Shown: one piece after another, positions 1 to 11,900 of the stretch
Layout of the letters: every line of letters begins with the position of its first letter
Position numbering within the stretch: position 1 is the stretch's first letter
NCBI GenBank assembly: GCA_016712415.1
Contig: JADJRC010000022.1
Span: 21,248 to 85,247, forward strand
Source of the DNA: Lewinellaceae bacterium
GTDB taxonomy: Bacteria > Bacteroidota > Bacteroidia > Chitinophagales > Saprospiraceae
Direction: 5' to 3'
DNA length: 64,000 nucleotides
Notes under the pieces: generated by a model
Told to the model about the DNA's origin: nothing
Databases searched by the model: none
What the model saw: only the letters and a program-made list of their open reading frames with translations
Translations under genes and position numbers: made by a program

Positions 1-3000
1 TACGACCCGAATGATTTTGCCACGCTGGGCGAGATTACATTGGCCGACGTGACAGACGCCTGCGACGACAGCTGCAATACCGAAATAACCATCGCCTTTG
101 CAGACGTGACCAATCCCGGCGCATGCGACAACGCAAGTATCATCACCCGCACCTGGAAGGTCACCGATGCCGCCGGCAACATGACTTTTCATATCCAAAT
201 CATCTTTGTGGTGGATACCCAGGCGCCGGTTTTATCCGGCATTCAAACCCTGGTGAACCTGGAGGCGAACAACCAGAACGACGCGCCGCCCTGCGTCGCG
301 CCCTATACGGTGGAACTGCTCGACAGCAATGTGTCCGACAGCACGCACGCCTTCCGGTCTGTCCTTTTTCGATATGACCTATGAAATTCAGTTTCCGGCC
401 GGGTCTGTTCCCGCGACACCGGGTTCGAGTGTGACGCAGGACTTCCCCGTCGGCACATCCACCGTGACATTTACGGTAAGCGACCCCTGCGGCAATGCCG
501 CGCAGACCACTATTACGGTAATGGTGGACGATGTGGATGGGCCTGTCATCAACGAACCGTTCGGCAATGTTTTTGGCAACCTGCAAACGGTTTGCGACAG
601 CACATTTACTATTCTGAACGCTACCGGCAACTGCGGCAACAGTTTCACCTGGTACCGTCCGTTCCGCGACGACGACAATTTCCTCGATTGCTCCGCATAC
701 GATGTCACGGAGACCATCAGTAACCCGACGGTACAAAGTGCGATAAATGGTTCATTACCATTTATTTACACCAATCCGCCCCTGTTTAACATACACCCGA
801 CCACCTTCTTCCCGATCGGCCAAACAACCATTACCTATCTCGCCACCGACGCCGCCAATAATACCACCACCTGCGCCTTTACAGTTCAAGTGCTGGATAC
901 GGAAGCGCCGTCGATCAACTGCCCCGGCAACCAGGAGTTGTCGGTCGCTACGGGTTGCGTCGATGCGGTGGATGTGCCGAATTATCTGAACGGCGTGCAG
1001 GTAACCGATAACTGCCAGAGCAATGTGGTGCTGACGCAAACACCGGCGCCTGGTACGATGCTTTCCGCCGTGGTCAACCCTGTGGTGGCCGGTCAGGCAT
1101 TTTTGGTGACGGTGGTCGCCATGGATAGTTTTCCTGCCAACCTGACGTCGGCGCCCTGCACGTTTACGGTAACCCTGACCGACGGCGACGCGCCGGTCCC
1201 CAACGTGCCGATATTGCCGGTTATCACCAGTTTTTGCGGCATTGATACGATAGAAGCGCCTTCTGCTTCTGATTGCAACGGCAGTGTGCTGGATACCATC
1301 TACGGCACGCCTTCGGTCGCGGTGATCGAAATATTGCCTCCCCTGGCGCCGGGCGGTCCGCCGCGCTACGTCATTGCTGCGGGCAACTACGCCATCACAT
1401 GGTCGTACACCGACCCCCAGAACAATACGACCACACAATTACAAAGTGTAGAGATCATTCCGGACGACAATCCGCCGGTTGCGATTTGTATGCCGCCGTT
1501 TTCCGTGAACCTGAATGCTGCGGGGGAATACTCGCCCTCCCTGACCGAGATCGATAACGGCAGTTCCGATCCCGACATGTGCGGACCTGTGACGCTCGAA
1601 CTCGATCCGGCGCTCCTGACCTGCGCCAATCTAAGCGCTCCGGTAAATGTGACCTTGACGGTAACCGATGTTTCCGGCAATACCGCCCAGTGCGTGACGC
1701 CGGTGACCGTGAATGATGTTACAGCGCCGGTGATCCCGCCCATACCGGCAGATATCACGCTGGAAGCCTGCGCCGTTATTCCGTTGCCGACCAACCTGTC
1801 GGCCATAGACAAGTGCGACAACGACGTGACCGTTGTGTTTGTACAGGACACCATTTCGTTTACCAATATTTATCAATACACGATTCGCCGTACCTGGACG
1901 GCAACCGATGATTCCGGCAACGCCACCACGGGTACGCAAATCATCAATATTGCCGATGCCCAGGCGCCGGTATTTGCTGCCGCGACGCCGGATACCATTG
2001 TTGTGGTCACCGATCTGAATAACCTTAACTGCCTGGATACGGTGGCATTCAATGTTTTGCCTTTTGTAACCGACTGCGATTCCACGGCCCTGACCATTAC
2101 GAACAACCGCACGGGGCAGGGCGCGAATTACAGCGAGATATTGCCGGTGGGCACGTATTCACTGGTATTTACCGCACAGGACGGCAGCGGCCATAGCTCG
2201 ACGCATGAGGTTATATTGGTGGTGGAAGACGGTACGGACCCGATAGCGGCCTGTATCAATGGCGTAAGCATATCGTTGCAGCCGTCGGGCAGCGTCATCG
2301 TCACACCGGCAAACATCAACGCCGGCAGCACCGACAACTGTACCGCGCAGGCTGATCTGGAATTAAAGATCCAGCGCCTGGACCCGCTTGGGCCAATTGG
2401 AAACAGTATCACCTTTACCTGCCCGGACGCCGACGGTATCACACAACATCCCGTACAGTTGTATGTGACAGACGAAGCGGGCAATGTATCTACCTGCGAA
2501 ACCTTCATTATTGTGCAGGACAACACGATCCCGGTCATCACCTTCTGTCCGCCCGGAAAAACGGTGCAATGCACCGACGATCTGTCGCCGGATGCGCAGG
2601 GCGCCGCCACCGCTTCGGATAATTGCCTGGTCGGCTCGGTAGCCTACACAGACTCCACAGCGGCGGGTACCGGCAATATCTGCACGGTGGTTTTCCGCAC
2701 CTGGAAAGCGCTCGACCTGTCCGGAAACATGAGCACCTGCCTGCAGGTGTTGAATATTCAGGATACGGTGAAACCGGTGTTTACTGTATTTCCGGCAAAT
2801 GATACCCTGACCTGTACGGACACCTTGCCCGTTGTGCCGGTTGTGCAGGCGACTGATAATTGCGACGCCGACGTTCTGATAAGCCTTGTGGTCGACACCA
2901 TCGACGTCGCGCAGGGCGCCTGTGCCGAGTTCAGTTATACCTTCCGGCGCACCTGGACTGCCATGGACGACTGCGGCAACACGAGTGTGTACACCCAGCA

Positions 3001-5476
3001 ACTGGTGGTCACGGATGTCATAGCGCCGGCGTTCCCGGGCATGCCCGACACCCTGATCCTGTTTACTGCCGATTTTCCGCCAAACTTGAACTGCCTGGCG
3101 CCGGTATCCTTTGATGCGGAGCAATACCTGAGCGATTGCCAGCCCAACGATTTTATTACGGTGACGAATAATGCGCCGCACGGCAACGATACCCTCGACA
3201 TCAGCGGTAATTATACAGTTGGCGAATACACCGTTGAATTTACAGCAACAGATGCCTGCGGCAACACCGGAATAGACTCTGTTGTCGTAATTATCAAGGA
3301 TAACAGTATACCTACGGTGCTTTGCAACAACAATGTGGTCGTCGCCTTGGGAACCAATGGAATGGCTACCCTCAGCCCCGGCGATATTGACCTCGGCAGT
3401 ACGGATAATTGTGGTATCGATACGATGTTCCTGTCGGCCGGCACATTCGACTGCAGTAACCTGGGACTTAACCCGGTGACCCTGACCGTAGTAGATGCTG
3501 CCGGAAACGCCAATTTTTGCACCGTTACGATAAACGTCACGCCGGGCACCGGCGGTGCAGGCTTCAGCCTGACCGTGACCGGTACCCCTGAGTCCTCCTT
3601 CGGCGTCGGCGACGGTGCTGCGCTGGCGGTTGCTACGGGCGGTTCGGGTCAGTTCTCCTATACCTGGAGCAATGGCGCCACGACGCCCGGTATTTCGGGG
3701 CTTTCTGCCGGTGTTTACACCGTAACGGTGGTGGATTCCATCGGCGGTTGCACCGTGGTGGATACGGCAGTGGTAGATTTCGGGCCCTCCCTTGCGCTGA
3801 CGATCGGCGGCGGCTCCGGTTGCCAGGAACAGACCATTTCAGTGCCTGTTTCTGTGGGTAATTTCTTCAATATCAACGGCTTTTCCTTTACCGTGCATGT
3901 CGATCTGGACAGCGTCGGTACGATTCTGGGCATAACGCCCGGCAGTATCAATCCGCTGATTGCAGACAGCCTCAGTGCCAACGTACTGCCCGGCAATAAC
4001 CTGGGTATCAACTGGTCGGACACCGCGCTGACGCTTCCCGGAAACACCATATTGTTCTATGTAGACGTGCAACTCGGTTCCGCGACGGTCGGTTCTGCCA
4101 GTCCGCTGGTCATAACCGATACGCCGGTCGGCCTTCAGTTTACGCAGGACAGCAGCGGCATCGACGTAATTGTGGATATGGTTGGCATTCAAAACGACAC
4201 CATTACGATTACCTGTGCTGTTGGCGCCGATCTTCAGGTAGGCGGTGACATCCAGACCTGGCGCGTTCCGACATTTCCGGTACCGGGCGTGGATGTGTCC
4301 CTGACAGGAACGCTCCTGGCCAACCAGACGACCGACCTCACGGGTACGTACCTGTTCGACGTTGCGCTCAATGCCAGCACTACGGTCAGGTGTTTTAAAG
4401 AAACGGTAGGCAATGCCGGTATCACCGGCGCCGATATCCTGTTGGTCAAGCGCCATGTGTTGAATATACAACCGCTCACTTCGCCTTACCAATTCGTGGC
4501 GGCGGATGTCAGCGGCGAGGGCAACCTTTCGATACTCGACTATGCGCGTATCCAGGAAGTTGCGCTCGGCACAAAACAGCAGATCACAGGCTCTCCCGAC
4601 TGGAAATTCATCCCGAAATCGTACGTGTTCCCGACGCCCCTTCCGCTGAGCGTAAAACCGCCGGACAGCATCAGCCACATGCCGGTGGACATGAATTATC
4701 TCGACGACGACTTTGTGGCGGTGCGTATGGGCGACGTGAACGGCAATATCATTCCGAGTTTTACAAACGATGATGTGGACGACAGGAGTAGTGAAATATT
4801 CCGGTTCCGGTTGGACGACCATGCGTTTGCTGCGGGCGATCTGCTTACGGTACCCTTCCGCGCATCGGGCTTCACAGACCGTTCCGGCTACCAGATGACG
4901 GTTAATTTCGACCCTGCTGTGCTCGAACTGACGAATGTAATCCCGGGCGTGCTGCCCGAAATGGACGCCTCCAATTTTGGTACAGCCTACCTTTCAGAAG
5001 GGATGCTGAGCACCCTTTGGGTCAGTGCCATGCCGAAAACGGTTCAGGATGGAGAGATGTTGTTTGCGCTGACATTCAAGGTGTTACGAGACGGCAAATC
5101 ACTGGCCGATGTGCTGCGCCCCGGCTCGGAAGTGACGCGTGCGGAAGCCTACGACCGGGATGGCGGCGCGATGAAGATCGATTTTGATTTTGTACACGAC
5201 AATGTTCCAACGGCTGCTTTTGCCTTGTATCAGAACCAGCCGAACCCGTTCGGCAGCAGCACGGTGATCGGTTTCCGGTTGCCGGAGTCAGCGCCTGCCG
5301 TTTTGCGCATCTTCGACGCTTCAGGCCGTCAGGTGAAAATGCAGACAGGTTACTACGACCGGGGGTACCATGAGGTAACCGTTGAAAAGTCCGAACTCGG
5401 CGGGCCGGGGGTATATTATTACGAACTGAAAACAGCGCGTGCTGCGGACCGGAAGAAGATGGTTGTGGTGGAGTAA
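1..5476 (+). CDS. Giant HYR-repeat T9SS adhesin (5'-partial, one frame break)
   Basis: The reading frame is open from base 1 (frame 1) and moves to frame 2 between about 345 and 362, where one frame stops making HYR-like sequence and the other starts; it then runs to TAA at 5474-5476. The bulk is a string of HYR/Ig-like modules with recurring CGN, TWTATD and TAPV motifs. Near 3550-3780 is a SprB-like module (YTWSNGATT, AGVYTVTV), then a cohesin-like domain (about 3800-4200). A prealbumin-like plus dockerin-like segment follows (about 4220-4750, GADILLVKRHVL, ending MGDVNGN), a second cohesin-like domain (about 4795-5200), and a type A sorting domain (5215-5473, YQNQPNPFGSST, GVYYYELK). By family it is a surface adhesin or matrix protein exported by T9SS. 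The N-terminus and signal peptide lie upstream of the window. Ligand unknown. The frame break is probably a sequencing indel because the C-terminus is intact. Confidence 0.85.
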
Positions 5477-5986
5477 GGTAACATGAGTCATCCCGAATTT
5501 ATTTCCCGCAGATTACCGCAGAAAAAAACCGCAGATTACCGCAGATTTAGGAATATTCTGCGCATTTCTGCGCGTTTTTTCTGCGGTAATCTGCGGGAAA
5601 CACACTACCATACGAAATTCGGGATGACTCATGTTGCACCCCGCCTGCCTTCATTTCACACACCCCCAATACCCTTGATTTGATCACTTCTGATAAATCT
5701 GAAAGATATCTTCCGTATTAAGTTTTCCGAAAGTTTGCCAATGCTGCACAGATTTCGCGCGGCGGCTCTATTTTTGCAGCACTGTAATTTTAATCCTTTA
5801 ATCTCATGATTACTTTGACCTCGTACGAGCAGTTTTCCCGGTTTCCCCTGCTGCGCCTGCAGCCGGTCATTACCTGAAAAGATTTCGATTCCAGCGCAAA
5901 GTATCACCATCCCGATGCTGAAAATAATGCGGTAGCCGTTTTCCGGCGCGCCGGTTTTCCTGTTTGCCTAATCACAAATCTTTCTC
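5477..5986. other. Intergenic region between the two giant adhesins
   Basis: The 510 bases hold a large inverted repeat at 5481-5634 (separate entry). The remaining part, 5635-5986, shows no coding signature on either strand: the short open frames lack family motifs and the composition is uneven. It probably carries the promoter for the downstream adhesin, but I cannot point to a convincing -33/-7 pair. Confidence 0.6.
5481..5634. repeat. Nested inverted repeat, family A, copy 1
   Basis: Outer arms 5481-5500 and 5615-5634 are perfect 20-base complements. Inner arms 5502-5527 and 5575-5600 are perfect 26-base complements containing the core GCAGATTACCGCAG, with A-tract and T-tract ends facing the loop. 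It starts four bases after the adhesin stop codon, so the transcript could fold a very long hairpin there. Related copies lie at 30496-30596 and 60032-60111, also directly behind stop codons. This copy alone has the extra outer arms. Confidence 0.9.
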
Positions 5987-8900
5987 ATGAAAAGAGCTGT
6001 ACTCCTGATCATCGCTGTCTTCGCCTGTCTGGAATTATTCAGTCAATTGCCGGCGGTACAAACGCTTCCCTTTGCTCAAAACTGGTCGAATACCGCCCAA
6101 CTCAGCGTCACCGACGACTGGTCGGGGTAGCCGGTATCATTGGTTTCCGCGGTGATGCCATCACCGGCGCCACCGGCGCAGACCCGCAAACCCTGCTCGC
6201 CGACGACAACCCCGGCGTGGTGGACGTGAACGTCAACCAGACGAATCCCAACACCAACACGACAGGCGGTGTGACGGAATTTGAAATTGCGGATCCTGTG
6301 GTGGCAATGCAAGGTTCGGGAACGGCCGATGCGCCTTACCTGCTCATCGGCATCAACACCACCTGCCTGGCCAACATCACCGTGGCATACAACGTGCGCG
6401 ATATCGACGGCTCGGCAGATAATGCCGTGCAACAGGTCGCGTTGCAATACCGGGTCGGCAACTCGGGCAACTACGTCAACATACCCGCCGCCTATATCGC
6501 CGACGCGACCACCGGGCCGAGCATTGCTACCCTGGTCACCGCGATCAGTGTAACGCTGCCGGCCGATGCCAACAACCAGCCGGAGGTTTATCTCCGGATC
6601 ATGACGACCAACGCTGCCGGCAACGACGAGTGGGTCGGGATTGACGATATATCGATCAGCGGCTCGCCTGCGGTGAGTTCGGCGGTGATCAGTGGCGACG
6701 GCAACTTCTGCATCAGCGGAAATCTGCCGATAACGGTAAATATTACGGGCGGGACGGGGCCTTATACGGTAAACTTCACAGAAGGATTTGCCGGATATAT
6801 GGCGGCAAACTATAACAGTGGCGATATTATTTCGCAACCGGTAGCGTTTACCTCCATGTTTACCCTGACTTCGGTAACGGATGCCGGCGGTTGTGCCGCT
6901 GCAAACCTGAGCGGTACGGCTACTGCCTTCGTGTCACAGACCCTGCCAAGTGTCACGGTGGTTTCCCAAAGTAATCCTACCTGTGCCAACAACGACGGCG
7001 CCATAGACATCAGTGTAACCGGCGGTCAGCCGCCGTACACATATTCCTGGACAACAGGCGACGGTAACGGGCAAATGCTACTGCCGAAGACCAAATGACC
7101 CTGGGTGCAGGCACCTACCGCAGGTAGCAAGCGATTTTAACGGTTGTGAAGGCAGCACTACAGCGACCCTTACCCAACCACCAGGCTGCAACTGCGATAT
7201 CGACATCACGGATATTGCCACTACCCCCGCAACCTGCCCCAACGACACAGACGGCTCGATCACCATCACGGCGGTTTGTACAACCTGCCTCGCGATCGAA
7301 TACTCCATCGACGGTGTGAACTATCAGCCGGGTAACGTATTCAGCGGCCTCGCGGCGGGCAACTACACCGCTTATGCGCGCGACACCGACAATGCAGACT
7401 GCACGGCCAGCACGCCGGTGACCGTTCCGGTCAGCGACGACGTACCGCCCGTCTTCGACGCACCTTTGCCGGTTAACATCACGGTTTCCTGCTCCGACCC
7501 GCTGCCTCCCGTTCCGGTGCTCACCGCAAGCGATAACGTGGACCCTGTTGTGGAAGTGACGGTGGGCGCCACGCTCCTCGATGGAGACTGCCCGCAGGAA
7601 CTGTTTTTTACCTATACCTGGACGGCTACCGACGACTGTGGCAACACCGCTACGGTCACACAGACGGTCACCGTGGTAGACGACACCCCGCCCGTGTTCA
7701 ACCAGCCCCTTTCGCCGTCAGAACTCACGGTTGCCTGCTCCGATCCGCTGCCCCTGGCGCCGAACGTCACGGCCTCCGATGCCTGCGACCCCGGCAGTGT
7801 TCCACCCGTGATCTTCATCAATGAAATACACTACGACAACGTCGGCACCGATGCCGGCGAGTTTATCGAAATAGCGGGTACGGCGGGCCTCGACCTGTCG
7901 CAATACCAGTTGGTGCTGTACAATGGAAACGGTGGCGTCACTTACGACATCATGACCCTGAGCGGTACGATCGACAATGAAGGCTCGGGCTTTGGCGCGG
8001 TTTCCTTCCCGTATCCGGTCAACGGTATCCAGAACGGGGCGCCCGACGGCATGGCCCTTATACAGTTGCCGAATACCGTGATCCAGTTCCTGAGTTATGA
8101 AGGCTCCTTTGTGGCCCAGAACGGCCCGGCGACGGGCATGACATCCAGCGACATCGGTGTTGCCGAAGAACCGGCCCCTGCCATCGGCCTTTCCCTGCAA
8201 CTGACCGGCGCCGGACAACAATACGGAAATTTCACATGGACAGGACCTGCCGCGCAAAGTCCCGGTTCGCTAAATGCAGGCCAGTCGCTCAGCCCCCTGC
8301 CCGGCGTTATCCAGGCGGTGTTGATGGAGACTTCCATGATGGGCGACTGTGCCGGAGAAATGACCGTAATGCGTATGTGGACGGCCACGGATGCCTGCGG
8401 CAACAGCACGGTATTGATGCAAACCATCCATGTGGTAGACGATGTGGCGCCCGCTTTTGTGCCGCCCATACCCCAGGACATCACGATCAGTTGCAGCGAC
8501 CCGGTACCGCCGGCCGCCAACCTGCTGGCAACCGACTTGTGCGACGACGGCAGCGGCAGCGCGTCTATGGTCTGGATCAATGAAATACACTATGATAACG
8601 TCGGCGGCGACGTCGGCGAGTTTATCGAAGTAGCCGGCACGGCGGGTGTGGACCTGTCTGCCTATTCCATTTTCCTGTACAATGGCGCGGGTGGCGGCAC
8701 CTACGGCTCGATGAGCCTGAGCGGCGTTATCCCGAACCAGAGCAACGGTTTTGGAACCCTTTCTTTCTCGTACCCGGTCAACGGACTCCAAAACGGCGCT
8801 CCCGACGGACTGGCGCTCGTGACGGGTGGCATGGTGGTGCAGTTCCTGAGTTACGAAGGCACGTTTACGGCTGTAGGCGGTCCGGCAAACGGCATGTTAT

Positions 8901-11900
8901 CGACAGATATCGGCGTTTTGGAAGACGGCAACAACGCCATCGGCACCTCGTTGCAGTTGAGCGGTACCGGCAACAAGTACAGCGACTTTGTCTGGAACGC
9001 ACCCGCAACGGCCACCTCCGGCGCCGTCAACAACAACCAGTTCTTTATCGCCGTTCCGGTGGGCCTTCAGGTGACCTTCAACGAGGTCAATACCAAAGGC
9101 TCGGACCCGGCCAACTGTAATTTCTACAACTACACGATCACGCGCAGCTGGTCGGTGGAAGACGACTGCGGCAACGTGAACAACCTGGTTCAGGTTATCA
9201 CGGTGCAGGATGCCACGCCGCCGGCCTTCAACGGCGTTCCGGCAAACGTTACGCTTTCCTGTTCAGATGCCATTCCGGCCGTCCCGACGGGCGTTACGGT
9301 TTCGGACAATTGTTCGGCAACCACACCGATCGTTTTCAACCAGGTCAGCACCAAAGGCGCCAGCCCGGCAGCCTGCAATTTTTACACTTATACCATTACG
9401 CGTACCTGGACCTCGGTCGATGTGTGCGGTAATGTCGGAACGGCCACCCAGGTGATTACCGTTCAGGACGTTGTGGCGCCTACCGTTTCCTGCCAGAACA
9501 TTACGGTCGGACTGAACACCTTCGGCAACGTTACGATTAGCCCCGCTTCGGTGGGTTATTCGGCCGGCGACAACTGCGCAGGTCCGGAAAACCTGACGCT
9601 GCTGACTGCTCCCGTGACCTTCACCTGCGCACAGGCGGGCACGACCCAGCAATATACGGTCCAGGTCAGCGATCCCTGCAACAATACGGGTTCCTGCACG
9701 GCTCAGGTAACCATCCAGCCGTTCCCGCGCTGCGTTCCGAAGATACTGATCTCCGACGCCTGCGTATGTAAAAACAACGCCACCAACCTTGCCAACGGCC
9801 AGTTTGGCGAAACGATCAAGATCGAATCGCTGGCCGGGAAAGTTTGGACGGTAACGGCTGTCAGCGGCCTGTACGCGGCTTCCAGCCCGCCGCCGCCCGC
9901 CGCGCCCGTCGCGATAACGGTGGGTACACAGTTTGTGGAAAACCCGCTCAACAGCGGCGACTACTTCCTCAGCGGCATCCATATCGACGACCTCGGCTAC
10001 ACCATCACCGTGCAAAGCGCAACCGGTGAAGTACTGACCATCGGCAACTCCTGCAAATACCCGAACCCGACCGTCACATCCGACCTGAGCGGCGATTTTT
10101 GCCTGTTCTCCGCTCCGGTGCCGCTCACGGGTACACCCGGCGACAACAACATCGTCAGCCAGGGCTTTACCATCAACGGCGTGCCGGCAACGGTGTTCAA
10201 CCCCTCCGCAGGGGTAGGGCAGTATGTGATCGTGTACACGGTAGACGGCGGTACGCCGAAAGCCGCAGGCCCGGATGATCCAGGCTGTATTCAAAAAATT
10301 ACCAATATTGTAAATGTTGTAGCCACACCGGCCAACCTGGTTTGCAACGACCTTGTGCACGTCTCGCTCGATGCCGATTGCGAGGAGTTTATCCTGCCCG
10401 ACGACGTGCTGGAGGGTACCTACAACTGCTACGACGACTATAAAGTGGAACTGGACAAGATCGTGCCCTATGGCAACGGTCCTTGGTCGCCCGCATTTAT
10501 CAACGCCGCAGATATCGGTAAAACGTATGCCTACCGCGTGACCCACCTCGTCAGTGGAAATATCTGCTGGGGCAATATCAAGATCGAGGATAAACTCGCG
10601 CCGACGATCCAGTGCGCCGATATTTTCCTGAATTGCGTCATAACCAACTATACGCCGGACTACCTCTCGATATCGCTGGGCATCACCGCTGCTTATCCGG
10701 ACGTGACGGACTGCTCTGCGTACACATTGACGCACAGCGATACCTGGCACGACCTGGCTTGCGACGAAACGGTGTTCGGCATGGATAACCTGAGTGCATA
10801 TGTGGAGCGTGTTTGGACGGCCAAAGACGCCTGGAACAACACATCGACCTGCGTGCAGTTCATCTACTTTGAGCGGGTGCATGTCACCGACCTGACCCTT
10901 CCGCCCGACGTGACGGTAGGCTGCGGCAACGCCAATACCGATCCCTCGGCAACCGGCGCGCCATTCGTGCATGTATTCAACCAAAACTTCCCGCTTTACC
11001 CCGGTGTCGGCTTCTGCGAACTGAATGCCGTTTATGTCGACCAGGTGCTGGAGGTCTGCGACGGTACCTACAAAATCCTGCGCACCTGGACGCTCTACGA
11101 CTGGTGCCTGCCGACTAACCCGACCCCGCCGAACCCCAACCCGCTCTATTACATCCAGGTAATCAAAGTCACCGACGAACAGGGACCGGTAATGGCCTGT
11201 CCGGCCAACCTGACCGTCAGCACAGATCCTTTTGTCTGCTGCGCCCAGGTCAACCTGCCCGACGTGATCATTTCTGACAATTGCTCGCGCATCAACAACA
11301 TCAGCGCGAAGGTTACGGTATTCGATCCGTACACGGGCGACCAGGTGAGTGTTTTGCCGGTCGGCGGCGCGCTGACGAACTTCCCCGGCAACAACCTGTG
11401 GAATCCCGACACGCTGGGCGCCTTCGGCGTGACGCCTTGTATTCCGATCGGTACCCATACCGTTGTGTACACGGCACAGGACGACTGTGGTAATTCGACA
11501 ACCTGTTCGTTTAAACTCACCGTGCGCGACTACGTACCGCCGGTGGCCGCCTGCGACGAACACACGATCGTGGGTATCGGTATCGACGACCCGAGTGATT
11601 GTTATACCCCGGCAGACGGATGCGACGGCGCCGGTGTGACCTGGGTAAAAGCCTCGACATTTAACGACGGTTCCTATGATAACTGTAGCGGTGTGAAATT
11701 TACCATCCGCCGCATGGCGCCTTACTCTGCCTGCATTGAAGGCCTGGAACCTTGCGAAATTGACCGCGCAAAAGCGGAATCAGATTCGATCAAGTTCTAT
11801 TGCTGCGAGGTTGGAACCACCCAGAATGTCATTTTGCGGGTGTATCAACTGGAAGCCGACGGCTTGCTGAGCCTTGGCGCGGATGGCCTGCCCATCTATA

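Noticed and set aside
5483..5683. 66-codon frame inside inverted repeat A
   Set aside because: It is a by-product of the palindrome: its sequence mirrors the repeat arms and shows no independent coding signature.
6100..7130. Programmed ribosomal frameshifting in adhesin 2
   Set aside because: Three shifts in 1 kb, none at a slippery heptamer with a downstream structure, and similar breaks occur in mdh; sequencing indels explain it better.
9263..11563. Long antisense frame of 766 codons under adhesin 2
   Set aside because: Wholly contained in the antisense of a well-supported gene; its residues (Arg, Val, Gly and His rich) follow from the codon bias of the sense strand.
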